A stretch of DNA of 64,000 nucleotides, from positions 3,100,001 to 3,164,000 of the forward strand of contig NZ_CP126739.1 in the NCBI RefSeq assembly GCF_030246885.1, in the 5' to 3' direction. The stretch's first letter is position 1. Every line of letters starts with the position of its first letter. This document shows, one piece after another, positions 41,023 through 49,565 of this stretch. The notes under the pieces were generated by a model, which saw only the letters and a program-made list of their open reading frames with translations, had not been told where the DNA came from and searched no databases. This DNA comes from Microbacterium sp. zg-B185 (GTDB taxonomy: Bacteria > Actinomycetota > Actinomycetes > Actinomycetales > Microbacteriaceae). A program made the translations under genes and the position numbers.

Positions 41023-41433
41023 ATGTCCCGGATTCGGATCAAGGATGCCGCGGTCTACCTGGGCGTCAGTGACGACACCGTCCGCCGCTGGATCGAGAAC
41101 GGGATTCTCTCCCGCACGCGCGACCCGTCCGGGCGGACGACGGTGGACGGGCTGGAGCTCGCCCGGTTGGCCCGCAAGAACGCCGTCCTGCCGGCCGATC
41201 CCGCCGAGATCGGCCGATCTGCGCGCAACCGATTCGTCGGGCTCGTCACCGAGGTGATCTCCGACACGGTGATGTCCCAGGTCGAGCTGCAGTGCGGTCC
41301 GCACCGGGTCGTCTCGCTCATGAGCACGGAAGCCGTCCGGGAGCTCGGCCTGGAACCCGGCTCCGTCGCGGTCGCGGTGGTGAAGGCCACCACCGTGCTG
41401 GTGGAAACACCCCAAGCCGGGGCCCCATCCTGA
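41023..41433 (+). CDS. HTH-TOBE molybdenum-binding protein
   Basis: A 136-residue protein. The N-terminal excisionase/MerR-like helix-turn-helix is at residues about 5-50 (IKDAAVYLGVSDDTVRRWIENG). A C-terminal molybdopterin-type TOBE (Mop) domain is at about 68-132 (ARNRFVGLVTEVISDTVMSQVELQCG, ending VAVVKATTVLVE). This architecture suggests an oxyanion-responsive regulator or molybdate store. It is the first gene of the mod operon: its TGA overlaps the modA start (TGATG). The ATG at 41023 is supported by the -10 box. Confidence 0.9.
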   Translation: MSRIRIKDAAVYLGVSDDTVRRWIENGILSRTRDPSGRTTVDGLELARLARKNAVLPADPAEIGRSARNRFVGLVTEVISDTVMSQVELQCGPHRVVSLMSTEAVRELGLEPGSVAVAVVKATTVLVETPQAGAPS

Positions 41434-42230
41434 TGAGAGCCCGCCGGACCGGATGCACCGGCATCCTCATCGCCGCTGCGCTGGCGGCGGGACTGGCGGG
41501 CTGCGCAGCCGGCACGGCCGATCGGTCGGCTGCGCCCGAGTCCGACACGGGGATCGAAGGCTCGATCACCGTGTTCGCGGCCGCTTCGCTGAACGCGACG
41601 TTCACCGAGCTGGCCGCCACGTTCGAGCGGGATCACCCCGGGACGACCGTGCGCGTGAGCTTCGCGGGGTCGAGCGATCTGGCGACGCAGATCCTCGAGG
41701 GCGCGCCCGCGGACGTCTTCGCGTCAGCGGACGAGAGCACGATGGCGAAGATCGCGGACGCGGACCTGGTGGCCGGTGAGCCGGTCGCCTTCGCGACCAA
41801 CGTCGTGCAGATCGCGGTGCCGGCCCCCAATCCTGCCGGGATCGCGACGTTCGCAGACCTGGCGGCGCCGGGGGTGAAGCTGGTGGTCTGCGCTCCCGAA
41901 GTGCCGTGCGGCGCCGCGGCAGCCCGGGTCGCCGCGATCGCCGGTGTGCCCCTGACACCGGTCAGCGAGGAGTCCTCCGTCACGGACGTGCTCGGGAAGG
42001 TGGCTTCCGGCGAAGCCGACGCCGGCCTGGTCTACGCGACCGACGTCCGGGCCGCCGGCGCTGCGGTCGAGGGAATCGAGATCGATCGGGCGCAGCAGGC
42101 GGCCAACATCTATCCGATCGCCGCATTGACGGATGCCGGCACCCCCGCCGTCGCGAAGGCGTTCGTCGACTTCATCCTGAGCGAGTCCGGACGCAGCGCC
42201 CTGGCCGCCGCCGGCTTCGGTCTGCCGTAG
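41433..42230 (+). CDS. modA: Molybdate ABC transporter substrate-binding lipoprotein
   Basis: A 265-residue lipoprotein with signal sequence and lipobox LAGC (Cys near residue 24). The mature protein opens with SITVFAAASLNATFTELAATFE, the standard ModA start, with VRVSFAGSSDLATQILEGAPADVF and PVSEESSVTDVLGKVASGEADAGLVYATDV. It binds molybdate or tungstate outside the membrane. Coupled upstream to the HTH-TOBE gene and followed three bases later by modB. Confidence 0.95.
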   Translation: MRARRTGCTGILIAAALAAGLAGCAAGTADRSAAPESDTGIEGSITVFAAASLNATFTELAATFERDHPGTTVRVSFAGSSDLATQILEGAPADVFASADESTMAKIADADLVAGEPVAFATNVVQIAVPAPNPAGIATFADLAAPGVKLVVCAPEVPCGAAAARVAAIAGVPLTPVSEESSVTDVLGKVASGEADAGLVYATDVRAAGAAVEGIEIDRAQQAANIYPIAALTDAGTPAVAKAFVDFILSESGRSALAAAGFGLP

Positions 42231-42233
42231 CGA

Positions 42234-43055
42234 GTGGACATGGCCGCGCACACCTCTTTCGCGGGCGTCCCGCGCTGGGTCGTCGGCGTCGCCGCGATCG
42301 GCGCGCTCTTCGTCCTGCTGCCGCTGGTGGCCATGCTGGTGCGGGTCAACTGGGCGGAGTTCCTCCCCCTCGTCACATCCGAGTCCGCGCTGGCCGCACT
42401 GTGGCTGAGCCTGCGCACCTCGATCGCGGCCACCGCACTGTGCGTCGCGTTCGGCGTCCCGATGGCGCTCGTGCTCGCGCGGTCCCGCTTCCCGGGGCAG
42501 CGGGTACTGCGCTCGCTCGTGCTGCTGCCGCTCGTGCTGCCACCGGTCGTGGGCGGTATCGCGCTGCTGTCCACCTTCGGGCGACGCGGACTGCTGGGTG
42601 CGACATTCCAGTTCCTCGGCATCGACATCGCCTTCTCCACCACAGCGGTGGTGCTGGCCCAGACCTTCGTTGCGCTGCCCTTTCTGGTGCTGAGCCTGGA
42701 GGGAGCGCTGCGCACCGTCGGCACCCGGTACGAGGCGATCGGCGCGACGCTCGGCGCGCATCCGACCACAGTGCTGCGCCGCATCACCGTCCCGCTGGTC
42801 CTGCCCGCGCTGATCTCCGGCGCCGTGCTGTCCTTCGCGCGAGCGCTGGGCGAGTTCGGTGCGACGCTCACCTTCGCCGGCAGTCTGCAGGGCACCACGC
42901 GGACACTGCCGTTGGAGATCTACCTGCAGCGCGAAGTCGACCCGGATGCGGCGGTCGCCCTCTCGCTCGTGCTGATCGTGGTCGCGGTGATCGTCGTCGG
43001 GCTCGCACACCAGGCGGGCAGCGCGGCGCCGCTGCGACGGGCGGCCCGCGCATGA
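42234..43055 (+). CDS. modB: Molybdate ABC transporter permease
   Basis: A 273-residue permease with six predicted membrane segments. It contains [42 protein letters not shown], the EAA-loop [20 protein letters not shown] and the [17 protein letters not shown] signature of ModB. The start is GTG at 42234, with an ATG two codons later as an alternative. It overlaps modC by four bases (ATGA at 43052). Confidence 0.95.
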   Translation: MDMAAHTSFAGVPRWVVGVAAIGALFVLLPLVAMLVRVNWAEFLPLVTSESALAALWLSLRTSIAATALCVAFGVPMALVLARSRFPGQRVLRSLVLLPLVLPPVVGGIALLSTFGRRGLLGATFQFLGIDIAFSTTAVVLAQTFVALPFLVLSLEGALRTVGTRYEAIGATLGAHPTTVLRRITVPLVLPALISGAVLSFARALGEFGATLTFAGSLQGTTRTLPLEIYLQREVDPDAAVALSLVLIVVAVIVVGLAHQAGSAAPLRRAARA

Positions 43056-44122
43056 CGCTCGCCTTCACCGCCGCCATCGCCGCACGCGGGTTCGACCTCC
43101 GGCTTCACGCGCAGCCCGGCGAGACGATCGCCGTTCTCGGACCCAACGGCGCCGGAAAGTCGACCCTGGTCAACATCCTCGCCGGCCTGCTGCGGCCCGA
43201 CACCGGACGAGCCGAGCTCGACGGACGATCCCTCTTCGATCTGGGAGCCGGCCGAAAGCACTGGACGGCGCCGCACGCGCGTGGCGTCTCGACCCTCTCC
43301 CAGGACGCGGACCTGTTCCCGCACCTGAGCGTGCTGGAGAACGTGGCCTTCAGCGCCCGCAGCAAGGGACTGCGCCGGGCGAAGGCGCACGCGCTTGCGC
43401 TGCACTGGCTGGCCGAAGTGGATGCCGTCGAGTTCGCATCCCGCCGGCCGGCCGACCTGTCCGGCGGACAGGCGCAACGCGTCGCGATCGCCCGCGCACT
43501 CGCGTCGGATCCGCATCTGCTGCTCCTGGACGAGCCGCTCGCTGCGCTGGATATCGCCGTCGCCCCGGCCATCCGCCGGACGCTGCTGCGGGTGCTGCGG
43601 GATCGCACCGCCATCATCGTCACCCACGACATCCTCGATGCGCTCACCCTCGCCGACCGGGTTATCGTCCTGGGCCGGGGGCGGATCATCGAGGAGGGAC
43701 CCACGCGCGACACTCTGGATCGACCTCGGACCGCGTTCACCGCCGGCCTGGCCGCCCTCAATCTCCTGACCGGGACCCGCACCCGCGAGGGCATGGTGAC
43801 CGACGCCGGCGCGCCGATCTTCAGCAGCGTCCCGACGGATGCTCCGCTGGGCTCCCGCGTGGCGGCCACCATCCGCCCCACGGCCGTGCGCGTCGCACTC
43901 GATCAGCCGGAGGCGCCCGGCCCTAACCGGCTCACCGGCGGCATCCTCGATCTCGAGCCGCGAGGCGACATCATCCGGGTCAGATCCGACACGATCGCCG
44001 CGGACCTGACCCCCGCCGCGGTCGCGGATGCGCAGCTCATGATCGGCACCGCGGTCCGCTTCACGTTCGACCCCGCGGCGGTCACCATCTACTCCGCTGA
44101 ACGCAGGGATCCGCCGGGTTAG
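43052..44122 (+). CDS. modC: Molybdate ABC transporter ATP-binding protein with TOBE domain
   Basis: A 356-residue ATPase. Walker A is GPNGAGKST at about residue 30, the signature is [15 protein letters not shown], Walker B is [12 protein letters not shown] and the H-loop is IIVTHD. A TOBE-like domain occupies roughly residues 285-350 ([22 protein letters not shown]). It energises ModAB. The upstream in-frame sequence to 41906 overlaps modA and modB and is non-coding, so the ATG at 43052 is used. It is the last gene of the operon. Confidence 0.95.
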   Translation: MTLAFTAAIAARGFDLRLHAQPGETIAVLGPNGAGKSTLVNILAGLLRPDTGRAELDGRSLFDLGAGRKHWTAPHARGVSTLSQDADLFPHLSVLENVAFSARSKGLRRAKAHALALHWLAEVDAVEFASRRPADLSGGQAQRVAIARALASDPHLLLLDEPLAALDIAVAPAIRRTLLRVLRDRTAIIVTHDILDALTLADRVIVLGRGRIIEEGPTRDTLDRPRTAFTAGLAALNLLTGTRTREGMVTDAGAPIFSSVPTDAPLGSRVAATIRPTAVRVALDQPEAPGPNRLTGGILDLEPRGDIIRVRSDTIAADLTPAAVADAQLMIGTAVRFTFDPAAVTIYSAERRDPPG

Positions 44123-44186
44123 ACGTCCCCGCCCGGCCGAACCGGTGCGCACCGCGGCCGGTACGGAACACGGCCGCGGCCGCCGG

Positions 44187-44411
44187 TCACCCCGCAGGTG
44201 CCGTGGTCGGGTCGGTGGTCGCGAACCGGATCAGCTTGTGGGTGCCGTCGCACCAGGGTTTGATGGCCGACGCGCCGCATCGGCACAGCGCGACGGTGCG
44301 GCGGGAGTGCTCGACCACCTGTCCGTCGTCGCCCACGATCTGCACCGCACCGCGCACCAGCAGCGGACCGTCCTTGCAGGCGGTGATCTGCGGGATCGGG
44401 TCATCAGCCAT
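44187..44411 (-). CDS. CDGSH iron-sulfur domain protein (trio 2)
   Basis: A 74-residue protein with one CDGSH motif: Cys43, Cys45, Cys54 and His58 in LCRCGASAIKPWCDGTH. These should bind a [2Fe-2S] cluster. The N-terminal half (PLLVRGAVQIVGDDG) forms the usual beta strands. Such proteins serve as electron or cluster carriers. Its ATG overlaps the end of the glycosyltransferase gene by eight bases (44404-44411). It could supply electrons to the diiron protein encoded in the same operon; this is inferred. Confidence 0.92.
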   Translation of the reverse strand: MADDPIPQITACKDGPLLVRGAVQIVGDDGQVVEHSRRTVALCRCGASAIKPWCDGTHKLIRFATTDPTTAPAG

Positions 44412-45384
44412 CCGAAGCGCTCCTCATTCCGGCGATCCGGCGGCGCAGGATCGGCAGCGGGGTGCCGGCGGAGGGGATGCGCGCACCCGCGTAGACGATT
44501 CCGCCGCGCAGACGGGCGATCAGTGCCAGCCAGACGGATACCGCGCGCTCCAGGATCCACAGCGGCGCCCACAGAGTCGTGCCGACGGGGATCCGGCGTG
44601 CGCCACCGTCCCTGCGGCGGCCGACCTCTGCGACGCCCACGACCGCGGCGGCGAGCGCGGCAAGCAGCGGCCACTTCCGCTGTGCCACGCCTGCGGACAC
44701 AAGCGGCAGGATGGCCAGCTCGGTGAGGAGACGGCCGGGCTGGGCGAGGTCGTCGTACGCCTGCCGCACGCGCTGTCCGAGGAAGTGCCGCGCCGTCGGC
44801 GGGCGGCGCAGGACGTACACATCCCGCGCCACGTCCACCTTTCCCCCGACGCAGCGGACGGTGCGCTCGAGCTCCAGATTCTCGAAGAGCACGTCGGCAC
44901 TGTAGCCCCCGGCAGCCTGGAGCGTCGAGCGTCGCACTCCGAGCGTCCCGCCGTAGTCGCCGCCGAAGGCTCGCGCCACCAGCATCCGGGCGGTGTCCCA
45001 ACGTGCGTGCCAGGGATACGAGCTGTACAGGTTCTGCGGCCGGACCAGGTCCGCATCGCTCAGGCGGTCGGCCACTGCCGCCAGGGCGGCCTCGTCGTAG
45101 CGGATGTCGTCGTCGGCCAGCACGATCAACTCGTGTCGGGCGGCCTCCACACCGGTGAGCACGCCCCGGGCCTTGCCGTTCAGACCCGGATGCCGCGGTG
45201 CGAGGTGGCGGACCTCGGCCGGCAGGACGCGCGCAAGGCCGGCGAACAGGTCCGAGGCTGACCCGTCCACGACGGTCACCTCGACGCGGCCGCTGAGCCA
45301 CTCCAGATATCGGACGAGCTCAGCCTCCCCGATCGTGTCGTGGCGGCGCAGGGGAAGCACGTATTCGATGTCGCGCTCACTCAT
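44404..45384 (-). CDS. Family 2 glycosyltransferase with membrane segments (trio 2)
   Basis: A 326-residue GT2 protein. The GT-A domain covers about residues 5-220: EVTVVDGSASDLF, the metal-binding LADDDIRYDEAALAAVADRL, FGGDYGGTLGVRRSTLQAAGGY, FENLELERTVR and the RRPPTARHFLGQRVRQAYDD processive-type motif. Two or three hydrophobic segments follow (about 225-300; LLAALAAAVVGVAEVG, PLWILERAVSVWLALIARL), so it is membrane-anchored and may act on a lipid-linked acceptor. It overlaps the diiron gene by eight bases upstream and the CDGSH gene by eight downstream. Confidence 0.9.
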   Translation of the reverse strand: MSERDIEYVLPLRRHDTIGEAELVRYLEWLSGRVEVTVVDGSASDLFAGLARVLPAEVRHLAPRHPGLNGKARGVLTGVEAARHELIVLADDDIRYDEAALAAVADRLSDADLVRPQNLYSSYPWHARWDTARMLVARAFGGDYGGTLGVRRSTLQAAGGYSADVLFENLELERTVRCVGGKVDVARDVYVLRRPPTARHFLGQRVRQAYDDLAQPGRLLTELAILPLVSAGVAQRKWPLLAALAAAVVGVAEVGRRRDGGARRIPVGTTLWAPLWILERAVSVWLALIARLRGGIVYAGARIPSAGTPLPILRRRIAGMRSASDG

Positions 45385-46450
45385 GGACGCGCGCCGGAAG
45401 CTCTGCGCCCGGCCTCAGCGAACTGCGTCCCCCCTCGAAGGCGGCGCGCATGCCGTCCGCCACTCGATCGTCCAGAGCGAGGCAGGCGGCTGCCCCGAAG
45501 AAGATGTCGGCGATCAGGTCTGGCCTGTCCTCACCGAGGCCTCCGGCGAGGTCGCGCGCGGCGATCTGCTCGTGCACCGCGTCGGCTTCGACATGCTCGT
45601 CGAAGTACTCCGTGACGTCGGCACCGAAGCCGAGCCGGCGGAATCCGTCCCCGTACATGCGGTTCGGAAGCGACGACGTCATCTCGAACGCCGCCAGGTG
45701 GCCCACGATCGCACCCAGCAGCCGACGATTGATCCCGAACATCGACATCGCATTCTGCGACGCGAGGGTCACCGCCGGAACGAGGTCGACGTAGCGGCCG
45801 TAGGTGGGGTCCAGGCCGGCTCCGCGCATGGTGCGGGCGAAGATCTCGGCGTGCATGCGTTCCGGACGCCCCCCGCCGTACTCGTCGGACTGGATCTCCA
45901 CGAGCGCGGCCTTGGGCCGCCCGGTGAGCCGTGGGATGGCCCACGAATGCGGATCCGCCTCCCGCAGCGTGTAGACGCTGCGCTGGACGAGGAACTCGCG
46001 GGCCTGGGCGAGGGTTGCCCGCTTGGCCAGGAATCGCGACAGCGAGGGACCCGGTGTCGGGGCGGTGAGGGCGAAGAGCGCGGCAGCGATGGCCTCGGCA
46101 TCGGCGGCCGGCGGTTCCGGCATCGCAACGCTCCGCCGCAGCTCCGACTCGAAGGCCGACTCGATCGCCCGCCGAGCATCCAGCAGGCCGGTGTGCCACT
46201 CCCAGTCCGGGTCGATCCAGTCCAGGGACCCGTAGGCGCAGGCATAGAGCAGGAACAGGGAGAACTGCAGGTCATCGTCGGCGGCGATGTCAGGGGATGC
46301 GGCGAGCGCCGTCCGGGTCGCTTCGAGCAGAGAGTCACCGATCGGGCCAGCGGGGTCGGCATGGTGCAGCAGGTCGAGCAACAGCGCGCTGACGGGACCG
46401 CGTGAATCGGCGTACACATCCGACGGGACTTCGACGTCCGTGATCGTCAT
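45377..46450 (-). CDS. Iron-containing redox enzyme, haem-oxygenase-like diiron family (trio 2)
   Basis: A 357-residue helical protein of the haem-oxygenase-like diiron oxidase/oxygenase superfamily. Candidate ligands are Glu and His in LVEIQSDEYGGGRPERMHAEIFARTM, Glu in HLAAFEMTSSLPN and the FDEHVEADAVHEQ segment. Relatives oxidise amino acids or cleave fatty acids. It is the first gene of the trio and overlaps the glycosyltransferase gene by eight bases. The substrate is unknown; the CDGSH partner fits an iron-dependent oxidation. Confidence 0.88.
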   Translation of the reverse strand: MTITDVEVPSDVYADSRGPVSALLLDLLHHADPAGPIGDSLLEATRTALAASPDIAADDDLQFSLFLLYACAYGSLDWIDPDWEWHTGLLDARRAIESAFESELRRSVAMPEPPAADAEAIAAALFALTAPTPGPSLSRFLAKRATLAQAREFLVQRSVYTLREADPHSWAIPRLTGRPKAALVEIQSDEYGGGRPERMHAEIFARTMRGAGLDPTYGRYVDLVPAVTLASQNAMSMFGINRRLLGAIVGHLAAFEMTSSLPNRMYGDGFRRLGFGADVTEYFDEHVEADAVHEQIAARDLAGGLGEDRPDLIADIFFGAAACLALDDRVADGMRAAFEGGRSSLRPGAELPARVHE

Positions 46451-46575
46451 TCTGGCTCCTGGCGGGACTGGACGCCACTGACGGCGTCATGATCAAAGGT
46501 CCCACCCTCGGCATGCCGCCGCCTGGGGCTTGACGGCAACGGCTACTGCAGGTACTGGTGTCGTGACCCGACAAA

Positions 46576-46615
46576 CCCGAAGTGGCGGAGACCCCTTCGG
46601 CTCCGCCACTTCGGG
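46576..46615 (-). terminator. Terminator hairpin after DUF3618 gene
   Basis: A perfect 15-base stem, CCCGAAGTGGCGGAG at 46576-46590 with its complement at 46601-46615, and a 10-base loop. It lies seven bases beyond the stop of the DUF3618 gene. The rest of the gap up to 46450 holds the promoter area of the diiron operon. Confidence 0.85.
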
Positions 46616-46622
46616 GGTGCAC

Positions 46623-47186
46623 TCAACCGCCGCTGACGTTATCCCGGGCGGCCTGCGCCTGCCCCTGGACCTCCTCGGTCGCGGTCTGGGCCTCGGACTT
46701 GACGGATTCCACCGCGTCCGAGGCCGTCGCCTTGACCGCCTGCGCGGCCTCCTGAGCCGGCTCCTTCAGGTGCTCGCCCACTTCTTTGGCGGCATCCGTC
46801 ACGGTGTCCACGAGCGGCTGGGCCTGGTCCTTGACCTGTGCTGCGACCTGCTTCTCCCTCGAGGAAGCGGGAATCAGCGACGCGACGAGCAGGCCGGCCC
46901 CGAAGGCGATCAAGCCGACCGCCAGCGGGTTGCCTTCCGCCTTGGCGACCACGCGATCCTTCATTTCGCCGGCGGACGATCCGGCGTCACTCAGCACGGA
47001 CCCGGTGTCGTCGGCGGCGCCCATGACGCGGTCGCGGACCGACCCGAAGGCATGCTTCACCTTGTCCGTCTGGCGATCCATGATCTTCGTGGGCGACACC
47101 TTGTCGGCGAGGGCGTCGACATCGGTGCCCAGTTCTCGCCGCGTCCGCTCGATGTCGGCGCGGATGGCATCGGGTGAATCACTCAT
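46623..47186 (-). CDS. DUF3618 domain membrane protein
   Basis: A 187-residue protein with an N-terminal DUF3618 motif (IRADIERTRRELGTDVDALADKVSP), one membrane segment (NPLAVGLIAFGAGLLVASLI, about residues 85-105) and a long Ala/Glu/Lys-rich helical tail of LEA-like repeats (AAKEVGEHLKEPAQEAA). Such proteins are linked to the cell envelope and stress tolerance, but have no defined activity. The ATG overlaps the stop of the holin-like gene. It is the last gene of a three-gene operon with a terminator. Confidence 0.88.
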   Translation of the reverse strand: MSDSPDAIRADIERTRRELGTDVDALADKVSPTKIMDRQTDKVKHAFGSVRDRVMGAADDTGSVLSDAGSSAGEMKDRVVAKAEGNPLAVGLIAFGAGLLVASLIPASSREKQVAAQVKDQAQPLVDTVTDAAKEVGEHLKEPAQEAAQAVKATASDAVESVKSEAQTATEEVQGQAQAARDNVSGG

Positions 47187-47596
47187 CGGTTCTCCTCATT
47201 CCTTTTCAATGTCTCAGGGATCTCCTTGATGGACTCCACGGTCTGCGGAGCGCCTTCGATCTGCTTGACCTGCTTGCGGCCGACCGAGAACAGGATCAGC
47301 GCGATCACCGCCCACAGGACGGCGACGATCACGCCGGACCACCCGCCCCCGACCAGCGTGCCCAATGCCCACCAGAGCGCGATCGACAGGAACAGCACGG
47401 TCATGCCCGCCCCGTACGCGGCCCCGGCGAGCATGCCGGCGCCCTTGGCCGCCTTCGACGCCGAGTCCTTGAGTTCCGCTTTCGCCAACTCCAGTTCCTG
47501 ACGCATCAGGGTGGACATATCCCTGGTGACCTCGCCGAGAAGCTCTCCCAGCGAGGTATTGGCCGCCTTGACCTCAGAAGGAGTCGGATCGGACAT
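47183..47596 (-). CDS. Phage holin family (actinobacterial holin-X-like) membrane protein
   Basis: A 137-residue protein with an amphipathic N-terminal part (SLGELLGEVTRDMSTLMRQELELAKAEL) and two adjacent membrane segments (AGMTVLFLSIALWWALGTL and WSGVIVAVLWAVIALILFSVG). This is the Holin_3_6 pattern, a chromosomal family unrelated to an actual phage here. The ATG at 47596 begins inside the end of the preceding gene (23-base overlap). A basic in-frame extension upstream is a shadow of that gene. Confidence 0.87.
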   Translation of the reverse strand: MSDPTPSEVKAANTSLGELLGEVTRDMSTLMRQELELAKAELKDSASKAAKGAGMLAGAAYGAGMTVLFLSIALWWALGTLVGGGWSGVIVAVLWAVIALILFSVGRKQVKQIEGAPQTVESIKEIPETLKRNEENR

Positions 47597-48284
47597 CACG
47601 GGCTTCCTCCCGGGGCAGCTCGGTCGACCGAGCGGCAGACGACTGCGCGAACACGGGCGTCTCTTCGACGGTCGGTGGTGTTGCGTAGAGCTCGCCGGAC
47701 GTCGTCGGCGCAGTGCCCGCGGTCGTCGGCGAAGCCGGAGCGGCGGCTGCCGAGTCCGACCGCTCATCCGAGGCGTTCGCCGCGAGCGCCCGGGTGAGCC
47801 TGCCTGCGGCCACGCCGAGAACCGCGGCGCCGATGATGAATGTGCCGGGCCTGCGGCGCGCGAACGACTTCACCTCCGTCAGCAGCGATCCCGGGTCTCG
47901 ATCGCCGAGCCAGGCCGCAGCGCCGGAGATGCGTCCCGCGGCTTGCCGCAACAGGTCCGCAGCCAGTCCCGGATTCTCCGCGTTGGCGGTCATGGAGTCC
48001 AGTTCCTCGCTGACCGAGCGCAGACCGGATGCGACACGCTGCTGCTGCACCTGGGCCTGGTCCTTCAGCTCGCGCTGCGTCTGCGCGTAGAGGTCCTTCG
48101 CCTGCGATGTGACCTCGCGTGCAACGACGCCGGCTTCACTCTTCGCGGTCTCCGCCACGTGGCCGGCTTCAGTCACGGCCGTCTGCTTCAGATCGCTCGC
48201 TTCCTGTTTGGCCGTCTCAAGCGAGCTCGTCTCGTCCCTGTTGGCGGTGTCGTCTGACACCGGCGGGAGATAACTGTCTGACAT
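47574..48284 (-). CDS. Helical coiled-coil envelope protein
   Basis: A 236-residue protein. Residues about 15-125 are a charged helical rod with LEA-like repeats (ASDLKQTAVTEAGHVAETAKSEAG). A SFARRRPGTFIIGAAVLGVAAGRL membrane-type segment follows (about 160-180), then a Ser/Thr/Pro-rich tail. It is the first gene of the operon with the holin-like and DUF3618 genes, all of similar design. GAGAGG is six bases before the ATG at 48284, with another ATG two codons earlier. It diverges from Mn catalase. Confidence 0.82.
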   Translation of the reverse strand: MSDSYLPPVSDDTANRDETSSLETAKQEASDLKQTAVTEAGHVAETAKSEAGVVAREVTSQAKDLYAQTQRELKDQAQVQQQRVASGLRSVSEELDSMTANAENPGLAADLLRQAAGRISGAAAWLGDRDPGSLLTEVKSFARRRPGTFIIGAAVLGVAAGRLTRALAANASDERSDSAAAAPASPTTAGTAPTTSGELYATPPTVEETPVFAQSSAARSTELPREEARDVRSDSF

Positions 48285-48361
48285 GCTCATCCTCTCGGTT
48301 ACCGGCGGCATCACCGGACTGAGGACATTCCTACGCTCGCTCCCCCGCCCAGGAACGGGCC

Positions 48362-48389
48362 TTGCCAAAGCGTTGTCGGCATGCATAAT
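48362..48389 (+). promoter_or_regulatory. Promoter of Mn catalase
   Basis: TTGCCA (48362-48367) and CATAAT (48384-48389) are separated by 16 bases and point toward the catalase gene, leaving an untranslated leader of roughly 125 bases. No other gene is recognised in the 237-base divergent gap. Confidence 0.55.
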
Positions 48390-48521
48390 GCGCGGAAGGG
48401 GAGGCGATGGACGGGTCGGCGGGGGGATAGTAGGCGACCGCCCGCGGTGATGTCCAGCCCCGTGCGGTCGATCTTGCGCGGGCGGAAAGTAGTCATATCC
48501 CGTCATTCCGAGGAGGAATAC

Positions 48522-49472
48522 ATGTACTTCCACGTTCAGCGACTGATCAACGAGATCGAACAGGACGAGCCGGATCCGGCGGCGGCCAACGCCCTGCAGG
48601 AGGGACTGGGCGGGCAGTTCGGCGAGATGCGCACGATGATGCAGTATCTGTTCCAGAGCATCAATTTCCGTGGTCCCGACGGCAAGCCGTATCGCGACCT
48701 GATCCAGGGGATCGGCACCGAGGAGATCAGCCATGTCGAGCTGATCGGCACCACGATCTCGCGGCTCCTCGACGGGTCCCCTCGCTACCAGGGCAAGAAG
48801 ACCGACCCCCTCGACGCTCCCGCGGCGGGTGGGGGGATTCCGCTCAATATCGCGCTGGACCACAGCAACATCCACCACTATCTCGTGGGGGCGCAGGGTG
48901 CGCTCCCGGTCGATGCCGCGGGCAATCCGTGGCTGGGCAGTTACGTGTACAACTCCGGCAATCTCGTTCTGGACCTGCTCTACAACCTGATGCTGGAGTC
49001 GACCGGCCGCTTGCAGAAATGCCGCCTGTACGAGATGACAGACAACAAGATGGCCCGCTCCACGATCTCCTACCTGATCGTCCGCGACCAGGCTCACGAG
49101 AACGCCTACGCTCAGGCCCTCGAGACCCTCGGCGTCAACTGGAACACCGCGCTGCCCATCCCGAAGACGAATGCCGAGAGCTTCCCCGAGGTCAAGCGGC
49201 TCCTGGATCTCGGGCTGCAGAGCAAGCAGTACTCGTTCGACCTGGACGCCCAGTCCGAGGCCGGCAAGATCTTCCAGGGCATGTCGCCGTCGAACGACGG
49301 CACCAAGCTGGATGCCAGCGAGCAGGCTCCCGAGGGAGCGCCGTTGACCATCTCCCCGGAGCGCTTCGAGGAGTTCTCTCCCGGCGCGGACAAGGATCTG
49401 CAGGCCCTCATCGCCGCGACCGCGGCCATGGAGATGGCCGAGATCGACGCCACCTTCGGTCGGCTCGGTTGA
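48522..49472 (+). CDS. Manganese catalase
   Basis: A 316-residue non-haem catalase that dismutates hydrogen peroxide with a dimanganese site. The four-helix ferritin-like core is clear: GLGGQFGEMRTMMQYLFQSINF (first Glu), GTEEISHVELIGTTI (Glu and His) and IVRDQAHENAYAQALETLG (His and Glu). The ATG at 48522 follows GAGGAGGAATAC. The gene is monocistronic and divergent from the envelope-protein operon, and it anchors a general stress neighbourhood. Confidence 0.96.
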   Translation: MYFHVQRLINEIEQDEPDPAAANALQEGLGGQFGEMRTMMQYLFQSINFRGPDGKPYRDLIQGIGTEEISHVELIGTTISRLLDGSPRYQGKKTDPLDAPAAGGGIPLNIALDHSNIHHYLVGAQGALPVDAAGNPWLGSYVYNSGNLVLDLLYNLMLESTGRLQKCRLYEMTDNKMARSTISYLIVRDQAHENAYAQALETLGVNWNTALPIPKTNAESFPEVKRLLDLGLQSKQYSFDLDAQSEAGKIFQGMSPSNDGTKLDASEQAPEGAPLTISPERFEEFSPGADKDLQALIAATAAMEMAEIDATFGRLG

Positions 49473-49565
49473 GCTGACCCCACCTCGGCCCGACAGGTCG
49501 GCATCGCTCCGCCCGGACGATACCGGCCTGTCGGTGCCGTCGGCGACGCTCGGACGAAGGCCGCC

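Noticed and set aside
41906..44122. 738-residue version of ModC
   Set aside because: The extra N-terminal sequence is arginine-rich shadow of modA and modB. The ATG at 43052 overlaps the modB stop as expected in an operon.
47183..47596. Prophage remnant
   Set aside because: The holin-like family is chromosomal in actinobacteria, the gene lies in an operon with DUF3618, and no phage structural, integrase or lysin genes are present.
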